Source: CAYZUC01 sp964481705 (GTDB lineage Bacteria > Bacillota > Clostridia > Lachnospirales > Lachnospiraceae). Taken from it: a stretch of 8,064 nucleotides of DNA. Positions 1-6,097 of the stretch are shown here, one piece after another. The notes under the pieces were generated by a model. That model was not told where the DNA came from and made no database searches. It worked only from the letters and a program-made list of their open reading frames with translations. Made by a program: the position numbers and the translations under genes. The stretch covers positions 1 to 8,064 of the forward strand of contig CAYZUC010000115.1 in NCBI GenBank assembly GCA_964481705.1, written 5' to 3'. Positions within the stretch are counted from its first letter, which is position 1. Each line of letters opens with the position of its first letter.

Positions 1-76
1 CTTCTGCACCAAACATCTGTCTGAATGCAAGACGACCAATACGGCCGAATCCATTAATTGCTACTCTTACTGCCAT
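1..76 (-). CDS. gap: Glyceraldehyde-3-phosphate dehydrogenase, N-terminal fragment (cut by window edge)
   Basis: Only the first 25 codons are in the window; the rest lies beyond the left edge. They read MAVRVAINGFGRIGRLAFRQ followed by MFGAE. This is the start of the NAD-binding Rossmann fold of GAPDH, with the dinucleotide-binding motif GFGRIGR at residues 9-15. The enzyme converts glyceraldehyde 3-phosphate, NAD+ and phosphate to 1,3-bisphosphoglycerate in cytoplasmic glycolysis. The ATG at 76-74 is preceded by a strong ribosome site AGGAGG (91-86) with a 9-base spacer, so the start is secure. A promoter candidate lies at 188-160. The gene is divergent from the HisJ-like gene. Identification from a short fragment is firm because this N-terminus is highly conserved. 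Confidence 0.93.
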   Translation of the reverse strand, partial: MAVRVAINGFGRIGRLAFRQMFGAE

Positions 77-159
77 TTTAAAATTCCTCCTAGAAATTAT
101 TTTATATAAGCGAAATTGCTCATATATTATTAGATTGTTAAAAATTAATCAGCAACGAT

Positions 160-188
160 ATTGTATATGATTTAATCCCAAAATTCAA
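160..188 (-). promoter_or_regulatory. Probable sigma-A promoter of gap
   Basis: On the minus strand there is a -35 element TTGAAT (188-183, 4 of 6 to consensus), a 17-base spacer, and a -10 element TACAAT (165-160, 5 of 6). The start of transcription would be near 153, giving a leader of about 75 bases before gap. Just upstream of the -35 the minus strand is very A/T-rich, including a run of eight A (218-211). That could act as an UP element, as expected for a highly expressed glycolytic gene. This is read by eye and not tested. Confidence 0.5.
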
Positions 189-236
189 CCCTATTTTAAA
201 AATAAGTTGGTTTTTTTTAGGATTTCATAATTAGGA

Positions 237-265
237 TAGAAACATTTCACAAAATCGGATATACT
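237..265 (+). promoter_or_regulatory. Candidate promoter of the HisJ-like gene
   Basis: TAGAAA (237-242, 4 of 6 to TTGACA), a 17-base spacer, and TATACT (260-265, 5 of 6 to TATAAT). It would start transcription near 272 and leave a leader of about 85 bases before the ATG at 357. In such AT-rich DNA a match of this quality can arise by chance, so this is only the best candidate in the divergent region. The 280-base stretch 77-356 shows nothing else convincing. Confidence 0.3.
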
Positions 266-356
266 GATGTAAGAATATTTGAAAAAATGTCCAAACTATT
301 TTGTTGGTTTAGATCAACTTGGTTAACACGAAAGAGCGTGCAGAAATGGAGTATAT

Positions 357-1166
357 ATGATTAAGGCTGATTTTCATTTACATACCACTTTTTCAACAGA
401 TGGAATTTCTTCTATGGAAGAAATGATACAGGGTGGAATAGATAAAGGACTGGAAACTCTCTGTTTTACAGAGCATATGGATTACGACAATTCCTACGAT
501 GAGGGGCCCGGTGCCTACGTTGTAGATACTTCTTCCTATTATAAGTGCTATCTGGAATTAAAGGAAAAGTACCAAGACCAAATAGAACTCCTCTTTGGAG
601 TAGAGCTTGGTTTGCAGCCACATTTAAAAAACTACTACCATAGCTATATATATCCATATCCCTTTGATTTCATTATAGGTTCCTCCCACCTTGCCGGGGG
701 GATTGACCCATTCAATCCTGCTTATTTTGAGGGGCGTTCTGAGGAAGAAGCCTACCATTTTTACTTTGAGACCATAGTCGAGAACGCGCGTATCTTTGAT
801 GATTATGATGTATATGGACACCTCGATTATGCTCTGCGCTACGGTAAGAATCGTGATTTAAGTCAGACTTACCGGAACAATCGTGAACTGATTGACACCA
901 TCCTCACCATCCTGATACAAAAGGGAAAAGGAATCGAGGTAAATACTTCCGGATATCACTACGATATGAATGGACCTCATCCACATATTTCGATTCTCAA
1001 GCGCTACCACGAATTGGGGGGCGAAATTATCACAATCGGTTCGGATGCACATAAGCAAAGCGACATTGCTGCTGAATTTAAAAAAGCAGCAGACGTCCTT
1101 GAATACTGTGGTTACCATTACTACACACAGTTCCGTAAACGTCTGCCGGAATTCCTTCCGCTATGA
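357..1166 (+). CDS. hisJ: HisJ-family histidinol-phosphatase (PHP domain)
   Basis: This 269-residue protein has the length and motif order of the HisJ/HisK-type histidinol-phosphatases, which hydrolyse L-histidinol phosphate to histidinol in the cytoplasm (penultimate stage of histidine synthesis). The PHP metal-site motifs are all present: DFHLHT (5-10, ligands H7 and H9), STD (13-15), TEH (38-40), GVELG (81-85, E83), GSSH (108-111), GHLD (154-157), EVNTSG (194-199) and GSDAH (228-232). The ATG has a GGAG (348-351) with a 5-base spacer. No other his gene is nearby, so the substrate is inferred from family. A different phosphoester cannot be excluded, since PHP proteins vary. Its last codon and stop overlap by 6 bases the stop of the convergent acyltransferase gene. 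Confidence 0.87.
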   Translation: MIKADFHLHTTFSTDGISSMEEMIQGGIDKGLETLCFTEHMDYDNSYDEGPGAYVVDTSSYYKCYLELKEKYQDQIELLFGVELGLQPHLKNYYHSYIYPYPFDFIIGSSHLAGGIDPFNPAYFEGRSEEEAYHFYFETIVENARIFDDYDVYGHLDYALRYGKNRDLSQTYRNNRELIDTILTILIQKGKGIEVNTSGYHYDMNGPHPHISILKRYHELGGEIITIGSDAHKQSDIAAEFKKAADVLEYCGYHYYTQFRKRLPEFLPL

Positions 1167-2195
1167 ATTTCTCTTCATTCTCTTAATTTGTCTGACCACA
1201 AATCCTACCGATTCCGTGAGGATAACCGCAGCAATAAAGATCAAGGCAAAAAGCAAGAAGAACAGTCCAATACTCCTTTGTAAATTCATTGCTCCATACT
1301 GGAATCTCTTCATGATCACATAAAGCATCACATGATGTACGAGAAAAATTCCATACGAATATTTACTGATTACTCCGATAGGCTTGCTGACTATTGGAGT
1401 TTTCATTACAAATCCAGCCAGATACATAAAACACAGGAACCATCCTGTTCCAACGATCGTCGAACACATGACCTCCTTCATAGGAATCGGAGAAAACATA
1501 ACAATAAGAGTTATGACTAATGAAAGGAGCGCGACATAAATATTCTTAAGCTTATCGCGATTGGTCACTATCAGCATACCAATCCAGAAATCCAATACAC
1601 AGGTAATCAAATTCTTTCCATCAGAAATCTTGAACAAATCCAAGTACAGATTCGCAGTAAAGAGTACCACCAGAATGACAGTTGTTGTATAACGTAACCA
1701 TACCTTTTGATATAGAAAACGTAAAAGTGGAAAAAGCACATATAGTAAGATGATCGCTCCCAAAAACCACTCTCCTACCGAATAGTAATTAGGACTCTCA
1801 ATACTCCACAAGTAACCATCCAGTCCTAAGACCGAATAAATCAGCTTCCATTTAGGGCCTCCCCAGAGCAAGGTTCCGTACACTCTGGCATTCACAAAAA
1901 ACAGAACCATCCAGGAAACATAAAACATTGGAAAGATGCTTAAAAATCTCTTCCAAAAGAACTTTCCCACCTGCAGATTTTCTCCATAATTCAACTGAAG
2001 AACTGCTCCCGAAAGCATGAAGAACATAGCTACAAACATCCCTCCCCAGTCTCCGTTGGAATACTTCTGAAACAACAGATGATTTCCACCTATATGATAC
2101 TCAATAAAGGTAAAGCTATAATGAAACAATACAATCCCTATCGTACAGATTGCGCGGATAAATTCAAAGCTGGTCTCTCTTTTCTTTTGCATCAT
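1161..2195 (-). CDS. Acyltransferase family 3 membrane protein
   Basis: A 344-residue, very hydrophobic protein with about ten membrane segments, matching the acyltransferase-3 family (the OatA/NodX-type membrane part), which transfers acyl groups, often acetyl, to surface sugars or peptidoglycan. Visible family marks are FEFIRAICTIGIVLFHY near the N-terminus (10-26, with R14 and H25), FFMLSG (58-63), KRFLSIFPMFYVSW (82-95) and YSYGIFLVHH (279-288). There is no extra C-terminal SGNH esterase domain, so it is the short form. The true substrate cannot be told. It is the last gene of the nifS-mnmA operon, 18 bases after the mnmA stop. Three in-frame starts lie together: TTG at 2198, ATG at 2195 and ATG at 2192. 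I chose 2195 because AGGAGA (2209-2204) then has an 8-base spacer. Confidence 0.88.
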   Translation of the reverse strand: MMQKKRETSFEFIRAICTIGIVLFHYSFTFIEYHIGGNHLLFQKYSNGDWGGMFVAMFFMLSGAVLQLNYGENLQVGKFFWKRFLSIFPMFYVSWMVLFFVNARVYGTLLWGGPKWKLIYSVLGLDGYLWSIESPNYYSVGEWFLGAIILLYVLFPLLRFLYQKVWLRYTTTVILVVLFTANLYLDLFKISDGKNLITCVLDFWIGMLIVTNRDKLKNIYVALLSLVITLIVMFSPIPMKEVMCSTIVGTGWFLCFMYLAGFVMKTPIVSKPIGVISKYSYGIFLVHHVMLYVIMKRFQYGAMNLQRSIGLFFLLFALIFIAAVILTESVGFVVRQIKRMKRNS

Positions 2196-2203
2196 CAATC
2201 CTA

Positions 2204-2209
2204 TCTCCT
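2204..2209 (-). promoter_or_regulatory. Ribosome site that decides the acyltransferase start
   Basis: AGGAGA on the minus strand lies in the short gap after the mnmA stop. The spacer is 8 bases to the ATG at 2195, 5 to the TTG at 2198 and 11 to the ATG at 2192. The ATG at 2195 is favoured. The neighbouring starts change the protein by only one residue each way. Confidence 0.6.
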
Positions 2210-2213
2210 GATT

Positions 2214-3293
2214 CTAAATAATAGTTCCCCCACCTAATATAAGCTCATCTTCATAAAATACTACCGCTTGACCGGCTGTTATCGCACGAACCGGTTTCTC
2301 AAAATCACATCGTATCGTATCTTCATCCACTCTCGTAAGAAGACATCGCTCTCCCTTGTGCGCATAGCGAATCTTTGCCAAAGCCCTTCTTGGCTCTCTG
2401 ATATCTTCTACTGCCATGAAATTCAAATGATTACATAGCAAGGAAGAACCAAATACCTCATCTGCTTCTCCAATAACCACTTCATTCGTCTCCGGTCGTA
2501 TTTCAGTCACAAAGACATGATGTCCCATAGCCAGATTCAATCCTCTTCGTTGTCCAATCGTATAATGGGTAATACCTTTATGCTGTCCAAGGATATTGCC
2601 ATTACGATCAACATAATTCCCCGGTCCCGGAACCTTTTCCGATGCGCTTCTTTCAATAAATCCTGCATAATCATTATCCGGAATAAAGCATATCTCCTGA
2701 CTATCGGGCTTATGAGCCACCTGTAATCCAACTTGATCTGCAATCTTGCGAATCTCGTCCTTTGTATACTCACCAACCGGCATAAGGGTATGTGACAGCT
2801 GTTCCTGAGTCAGATTATACAGTGCATAAGTCTGATCCTTTGCCGAAGTAGCAGAGGTACGTAAGGAGTAACGTCCATTGGAAAGCTGTATTATTCTTGC
2901 ATAGTGTCCGGTCGCAATATAATCTGCACCTATTTGAAGACTTCGCTGAAGCAACGCCTCCCATTTCACATAACGATTACACGCTATGCAGGGATTGGGA
3001 GTTCTTCCGACCAAATACTCGTTTATAAAATACTTCATAACATTTTCATTAAATTCATGCTTGAAGTTCATAACATAGTAGGGAATGCCCAGCTGATCAG
3101 CCACTCTCCGTGCATCATCTACCGCACTCAACCCACAGCAGCCACCATTTTCTTCCTTTACAGCCTCTGGCTCATCCTGCCAGATCTGCATCGTAACACC
3201 TATCACGTCATATCCTTTTTCTTTTAAAAGATAGGCCGCCACAGAGGAATCAACACCTCCTGACATTCCTACCACTACTTTTTTTCTATCCAT
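2214..3293 (-). CDS. mnmA: tRNA-specific 2-thiouridylase MnmA
   Basis: MnmA activates U34 of Lys, Glu and Gln tRNAs with ATP and inserts sulfur at C2, giving the 2-thio part of mnm5s2U. The 359-residue frame has the full family layout. There is a PP-loop ATPase motif SGGVDSS (11-17), NGGCCGLS (49-56), NPCIACN (100-106), TGHYAR (128-133), KDQTYAL (152-158), CFIPD (202-206) and GQRRGL (247-252), then the C-terminal beta-barrel. C105 fits the usual catalytic position and C202 the second catalytic cysteine. C102 is an extra cysteine where the E. coli-type motif has Asp. The ATG at 3293 is chosen over the one at 3305 because GAGG sits 6 bases before it, while the upstream ATG has no ribosome site and lies just after an in-frame TAG. 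The gene lies between nifS and the acyltransferase in one operon. Confidence 0.96.
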   Translation of the reverse strand: MDRKKVVVGMSGGVDSSVAAYLLKEKGYDVIGVTMQIWQDEPEAVKEENGGCCGLSAVDDARRVADQLGIPYYVMNFKHEFNENVMKYFINEYLVGRTPNPCIACNRYVKWEALLQRSLQIGADYIATGHYARIIQLSNGRYSLRTSATSAKDQTYALYNLTQEQLSHTLMPVGEYTKDEIRKIADQVGLQVAHKPDSQEICFIPDNDYAGFIERSASEKVPGPGNYVDRNGNILGQHKGITHYTIGQRRGLNLAMGHHVFVTEIRPETNEVVIGEADEVFGSSLLCNHLNFMAVEDIREPRRALAKIRYAHKGERCLLTRVDEDTIRCDFEKPVRAITAGQAVVFYEDELILGGGTII

Positions 3294-3299
3294 ATCAAA

Positions 3300-3303
3300 C
3301 CTC
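3300..3303 (-). promoter_or_regulatory. Ribosome site that decides the mnmA start
   Basis: GAGG on the minus strand, 6 bases before the ATG at 3293. It overlaps the G of the alternative upstream ATG (3305-3303), which lacks a ribosome site of its own. The protein is therefore more likely to begin MDRKKVVVGMSGG than MRFDMDRKK. The shorter start also fits the usual MnmA N-terminus, where the PP-loop comes about ten residues in. Confidence 0.6.
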
Positions 3304-3349
3304 ATCTTCTGCTACCCGTACAAAATAAGAATTAAGAAGTCATGTTCCA

Positions 3350-4552
3350 TCAAACCGTATCGTTCCCACCGCATGCTTTCAGGAAATTTTCATATTGTGG
3401 TGATGTGCTTCTCAGATTTTCAACAATATCACGGACAGCTGCCACCACAAAATCCATTTCTTCCTTTGTATTCTCCTCACTTAACGTGAGTCGTAACGAT
3501 CCATGCGCCAAATCCTCCGTTAATCCAAGTGCCAGCAAGACATGAGAAGGATCCAGGGAACCGGAGGTACAAGCAGAACCGGAGGAGCCGCATATTCCCT
3601 TCATATCCAGCATAATAATTAGCGATTCTCCATTAACAAATTGAAAACTAAAATTGGCATTGCCCGGAAGTCGACGTGTCCGATCACCATTTACTCTTAC
3701 ATACGGTATTTCCTCCAAAATACGCTGGAACAAATAATCCCGTAATTCCTTTTCTTTTTTTGCTTTCTCATACATAATGGAAACAGCTCGTTCAGATGCC
3801 ACTCCAAGACCTACGATTCCTGCAACATTCTCTGTACCGGCACGTCTGCCTCTTTCCTGTCCGCCTCCATGAATCAACGAACGAATTCTTACACCGGAGC
3901 GTATATAAAGGAATCCAACCCCTTTTGGTCCATTTAACTTGTGACCACTCGCACTCAGCATATCAACAGGGTAATCCTCTATCGTAATTGGCAGTTGTCC
4001 AAAAGCCTGAACAGCATCGGTATGAAAAAGAACTCCATGCTTTTTTGCTATTTCAATAGCTTCTCGAATGGGCTGTATGGTACCAATTTCGTTATTTGCA
4101 AACATAATACTGATTAATATTGTATCGGGCCTTATTGCCTTTTCCAATTCATCCAGTTTCAGAATCCCATTCTCATCCACTCCAATATACGTCACCTCAA
4201 AGCCACGACTCTTTAAATAATCACAGGTATGAAGAATGGCATGGTGTTCGATAGCGGATGTTATTATATGCTTTCCCTTATCCTCGTAAGCTTCCGCTGT
4301 TGCAATCAATGCCCAATTATCTGCTTCTGAACCGCTTCCCGTAAAATATATCTCATTTGTCTGCGCATGAAGTATTTTGGCGATTTTCTCTCTCGCATTC
4401 ATTACCGCCTTTCGCCCTTCTCCTGCCAGCTCATAGATACTACTCGGATTTCCAAAATAACTGGTGTAAAAAGGGAGCATGGCATCAGCGACCTCCGGAG
4501 CCGTTCTGGTCGTAGCTGCATTATCCAAATAAATATATTTTTTCTGTTCCAT
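3350..4552 (-). CDS. nifS: Cysteine desulfurase, NifS/IscS group I
   Basis: A PLP enzyme that takes sulfur from L-cysteine, releases alanine and carries the sulfur as a persulfide to partners such as MnmA or Fe-S assembly proteins. The 400-residue length is normal. The N-terminus YLDNAATT (8-15) is typical. The PLP site is visible as EHHA (102-105, with the ring-stacking H104), HTDAVQ (177-182, D179 and Q182) and SGHKLNGPKG (202-211, Schiff-base K205). The catalytic loop SSGSACTSG (323-331) holds the persulfide cysteine C328, followed by SLDPSHVL, which marks group I. C321 is a second cysteine just before it. The start ATG has GGAG (4561-4558) with a 5-base spacer. It is the first gene of the operon, and mnmA follows after about 56 bases with no nifU/iscU between, which points to direct sulfur delivery for tRNA thiolation. 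Confidence 0.95.
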   Translation of the reverse strand: MEQKKYIYLDNAATTRTAPEVADAMLPFYTSYFGNPSSIYELAGEGRKAVMNAREKIAKILHAQTNEIYFTGSGSEADNWALIATAEAYEDKGKHIITSAIEHHAILHTCDYLKSRGFEVTYIGVDENGILKLDELEKAIRPDTILISIMFANNEIGTIQPIREAIEIAKKHGVLFHTDAVQAFGQLPITIEDYPVDMLSASGHKLNGPKGVGFLYIRSGVRIRSLIHGGGQERGRRAGTENVAGIVGLGVASERAVSIMYEKAKKEKELRDYLFQRILEEIPYVRVNGDRTRRLPGNANFSFQFVNGESLIIMLDMKGICGSSGSACTSGSLDPSHVLLALGLTEDLAHGSLRLTLSEENTKEEMDFVVAAVRDIVENLRSTSPQYENFLKACGGNDTV

Positions 4553-4628
4553 CTATTCTCCATTCTATGAGTTTATCTACCTATCTGAAGTTTGTTCTAT
4601 CTGCTTCGTCTATTCTCGATTACTACCT

Positions 4629-4638
4629 GTTATATAAC
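4629..4638. repeat. Perfect 10-base palindrome at the nifS transcription start
   Basis: GTTATATAAC is its own reverse complement. It lies just downstream of the nifS -10 element, at about +2 to +12 of the predicted transcript. The position would suit an operator, but a 10-base AT-rich palindrome can occur by chance. It does not match a regulator site that I recognise. Confidence 0.3.
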
Positions 4639-4642
4639 CCAT

Positions 4643-4664
4643 TCGCATATTATCATCGCATATT
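4643..4664. repeat. 9-base direct repeat inside the nifS promoter
   Basis: TCGCATATT occurs at 4643-4651 and again at 4656-4664, a 13-base step. The first copy overlaps the nifS -10 element and the second lies in the spacer between -10 and -35. Binding of a protein to the pair would block RNA polymerase. The repeat is seen directly; a regulatory role is inference. Confidence 0.4.
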
Positions 4665-4675
4665 GGTTCTGTCAA
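4647..4675 (-). promoter_or_regulatory. Promoter of the nifS-mnmA-acyltransferase operon
   Basis: Minus strand: perfect -35 TTGACA (4675-4670), a 17-base spacer, and -10 TAATAT (4652-4647, 4 of 6). A TG dinucleotide (4655-4654) stands one base before the -10, making it an extended -10 element. Transcription would begin near 4640, with a leader of about 88 bases before the nifS ATG. I see no riboswitch-like fold in this leader. I could not find an equally good plus-strand promoter for the divergent flippase gene in 4600-4719. Confidence 0.65.
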
Positions 4676-4719
4676 CGTTCATGCAGGAATAAACTATTGT
4701 AAAACGTCATGGAGCAATC

Positions 4720-6048
4720 ATGATTCGAAACAATACGTTATTAAAAGGTACTTTTCTTCTTACCCTTGCTGGATTCATCAGCCGATTTATCGGCTTCTTC
4801 TATAGAATATTCTTATCAAACAAAATCGGTGCAGAAGGTATTGGAATCTACCAAATGGTTTTTCCTCTATTTGCACTAACCTTTTCGATTACCGGTGCGG
4901 GACTTCAAACCTCCATTTCAAAATACATAGCCGAAAATCCAAGAGAAAAAAATGATTTTCTAGGTTCCGGTATCTTTTTGTCCTGTATATTCTCCATTTT
5001 CTGCATGGTTGTTTTATATCGCTATTCCGGTTTACTTGCCACCTCAGTACTGAATGAAGAACGATGCGCTCCCCTAATACGAATTCTTGCATTATCGATT
5101 CCCTTTGAAGCTATTCACAGCTGTGTCAATGGTTTTTATCTTGGACAAAAAAAAGCTGTCTTGCCGTCTTTAACTCAGCTTCTCGAGCAAGGAGTACGCG
5201 TATGCTCTGTTATCCTGATTTATTCTGTTATGAAAAGGAATCAGCAGATCCCTTCCATTTCTGTTGCTGTTCTTGGCATTGTATTTGGTGAATTTGCATC
5301 CATGTGCACTTCTGTTTGTTGCGCCTGGTTTTCTCTTTACAAAGAATCTTTGATCATAAAAATTCGTGCCTCCTCTTGTCGGAATCTCTTGTCCATGTCA
5401 CTTCCGCTCACTGCCAATCGCGTTGTCCTGAATCTTCTTGCCAGCACAGAAGCAATCTGTATTCCAGGACAGCTTCAGCACTACGGGCTCTCAAAATACG
5501 ACGCCCTGTCTTCTTATGGCGTACTGACCGGAATGGCACTTCCCTTGATTCTCTTTCCATCCGCCATTACAAATTCTCTTTCTGTTATGATGGTACCAGC
5601 TATTTCAGATACCATGGCACACGGTGGAACGCAACGAATAGACCATTACATTCGAAAAAGCATGACTTATTGTATCATATTTGGTTTAGGATGTACGTTA
5701 TTCTTTCTAATCTTTGGTCGTTTTTTGGGAGCTCTGCTGTTTCATAATTCTGATTGTGGGAACTACCTGTTAATCCTTTGTTTTCTCTGTCCTTTCCTTT
5801 ATCTGAATACTACACTTTCCAGTATTCTGCATGGTCTTGGAAGGACTTCTCTCACCTTTACCTATTCTGTGCTTTCTCTCACCTTGCGTTTGCTGTTTGT
5901 ATTTCTATGCATTCCGCGCTTAGGTATCTATGGATACTTTGCCGGACTATTAATTAGTCAAGCTTTTCACTCTATTCTTCTTATTCGAAGCTGTCTTGGG
6001 AAATCAATAGCATCAGGAAAAAATTCTTTGCCTAATGGGCATAAATAG
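4720..6048 (+). CDS. SpoVB-like polysaccharide/lipid flippase (MOP superfamily)
   Basis: A 442-residue integral membrane protein with about 12 hydrophobic segments, of the SpoVB/MurJ/Wzx type. These proteins flip lipid-linked sugar precursors to the outer face of the cytoplasmic membrane. SpoVB itself is needed for spore cortex. The N-terminus shows the family pattern: LLKGTFLLTLAG (7-18), SRFIGFFYRI (21-30), then IGAEGIGIYQM (36-46). A second family block is YGVLTGMALPLILFPSAITN (266-285), followed by the SLSVMMVPAIS stretch (287-297). It is shorter than the roughly 500 residues of SpoVB, mainly lacking tail length. It is unusually rich in cysteine, 17 in all and scattered. GGAG (4711-4714) lies 5 bases before the ATG. 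It is divergent from nifS and runs into aroF, whose promoter overlaps its 3' end. The exact lipid substrate cannot be told from the sequence. Confidence 0.85.
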   Translation: MIRNNTLLKGTFLLTLAGFISRFIGFFYRIFLSNKIGAEGIGIYQMVFPLFALTFSITGAGLQTSISKYIAENPREKNDFLGSGIFLSCIFSIFCMVVLYRYSGLLATSVLNEERCAPLIRILALSIPFEAIHSCVNGFYLGQKKAVLPSLTQLLEQGVRVCSVILIYSVMKRNQQIPSISVAVLGIVFGEFASMCTSVCCAWFSLYKESLIIKIRASSCRNLLSMSLPLTANRVVLNLLASTEAICIPGQLQHYGLSKYDALSSYGVLTGMALPLILFPSAITNSLSVMMVPAISDTMAHGGTQRIDHYIRKSMTYCIIFGLGCTLFFLIFGRFLGALLFHNSDCGNYLLILCFLCPFLYLNTTLSSILHGLGRTSLTFTYSVLSLTLRLLFVFLCIPRLGIYGYFAGLLISQAFHSILLIRSCLGKSIASGKNSLPNGHK

Positions 6049-6056
6049 ATTATAAT
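6028..6056 (+). promoter_or_regulatory. Promoter of aroF
   Basis: TTGCCT (6028-6033, 4 of 6), a 17-base spacer, then a perfect -10 TATAAT (6051-6056). The -35 lies within the last codons of the flippase gene and the -10 just after its stop. Transcription would begin near 6063, leaving about 35 bases of leader. That is too short for a T-box or a leader-peptide attenuator. No terminator separates the flippase from aroF, so read-through from upstream is also likely. Confidence 0.6.
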
Positions 6057-6097
6057 AATGGTCTGATTTACTAACGATATGGAAAGGAAGGCACATC

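Noticed and set aside
186..218. A weak hairpin (CAAC and TATT pairing with AATA and GTTG) followed by eight T on the plus strand, like a terminator.
   Set aside because: The stem is short, AT-rich and interrupted, and no plus-strand gene lies upstream. The same bases fit better as the -35 region and A-rich upstream element of the gap promoter on the minus strand.
1147..1178. Small hairpins CGGAA-TTCC-TTCCG and ATGAA-TTTCTC-TTCAT at the convergent gene ends.
   Set aside because: Five-base stems, the second all but AT-only, and neither is followed by a T run. Not enough to call a terminator.
970..1323. Plus-strand open frame of 117 codons across the hisJ/acyltransferase junction.
   Set aside because: It lies in another frame of two well-supported genes, has no ribosome site or recognisable domain, and its composition looks like a shadow frame.
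4663..4695. Possible plus-strand promoter for the flippase: TTGGTT at 4663 and TAAACT at 4690.
   Set aside because: The spacer would be 21 bases and both elements are weak, so I did not list it. The promoter of this gene remains unassigned.
5304..5747. Plus-strand open frame of 147 codons within the flippase gene.
   Set aside because: It overlaps the SpoVB-like gene entirely in a different frame and has no recognisable motif; the flippase frame has clear family motifs.
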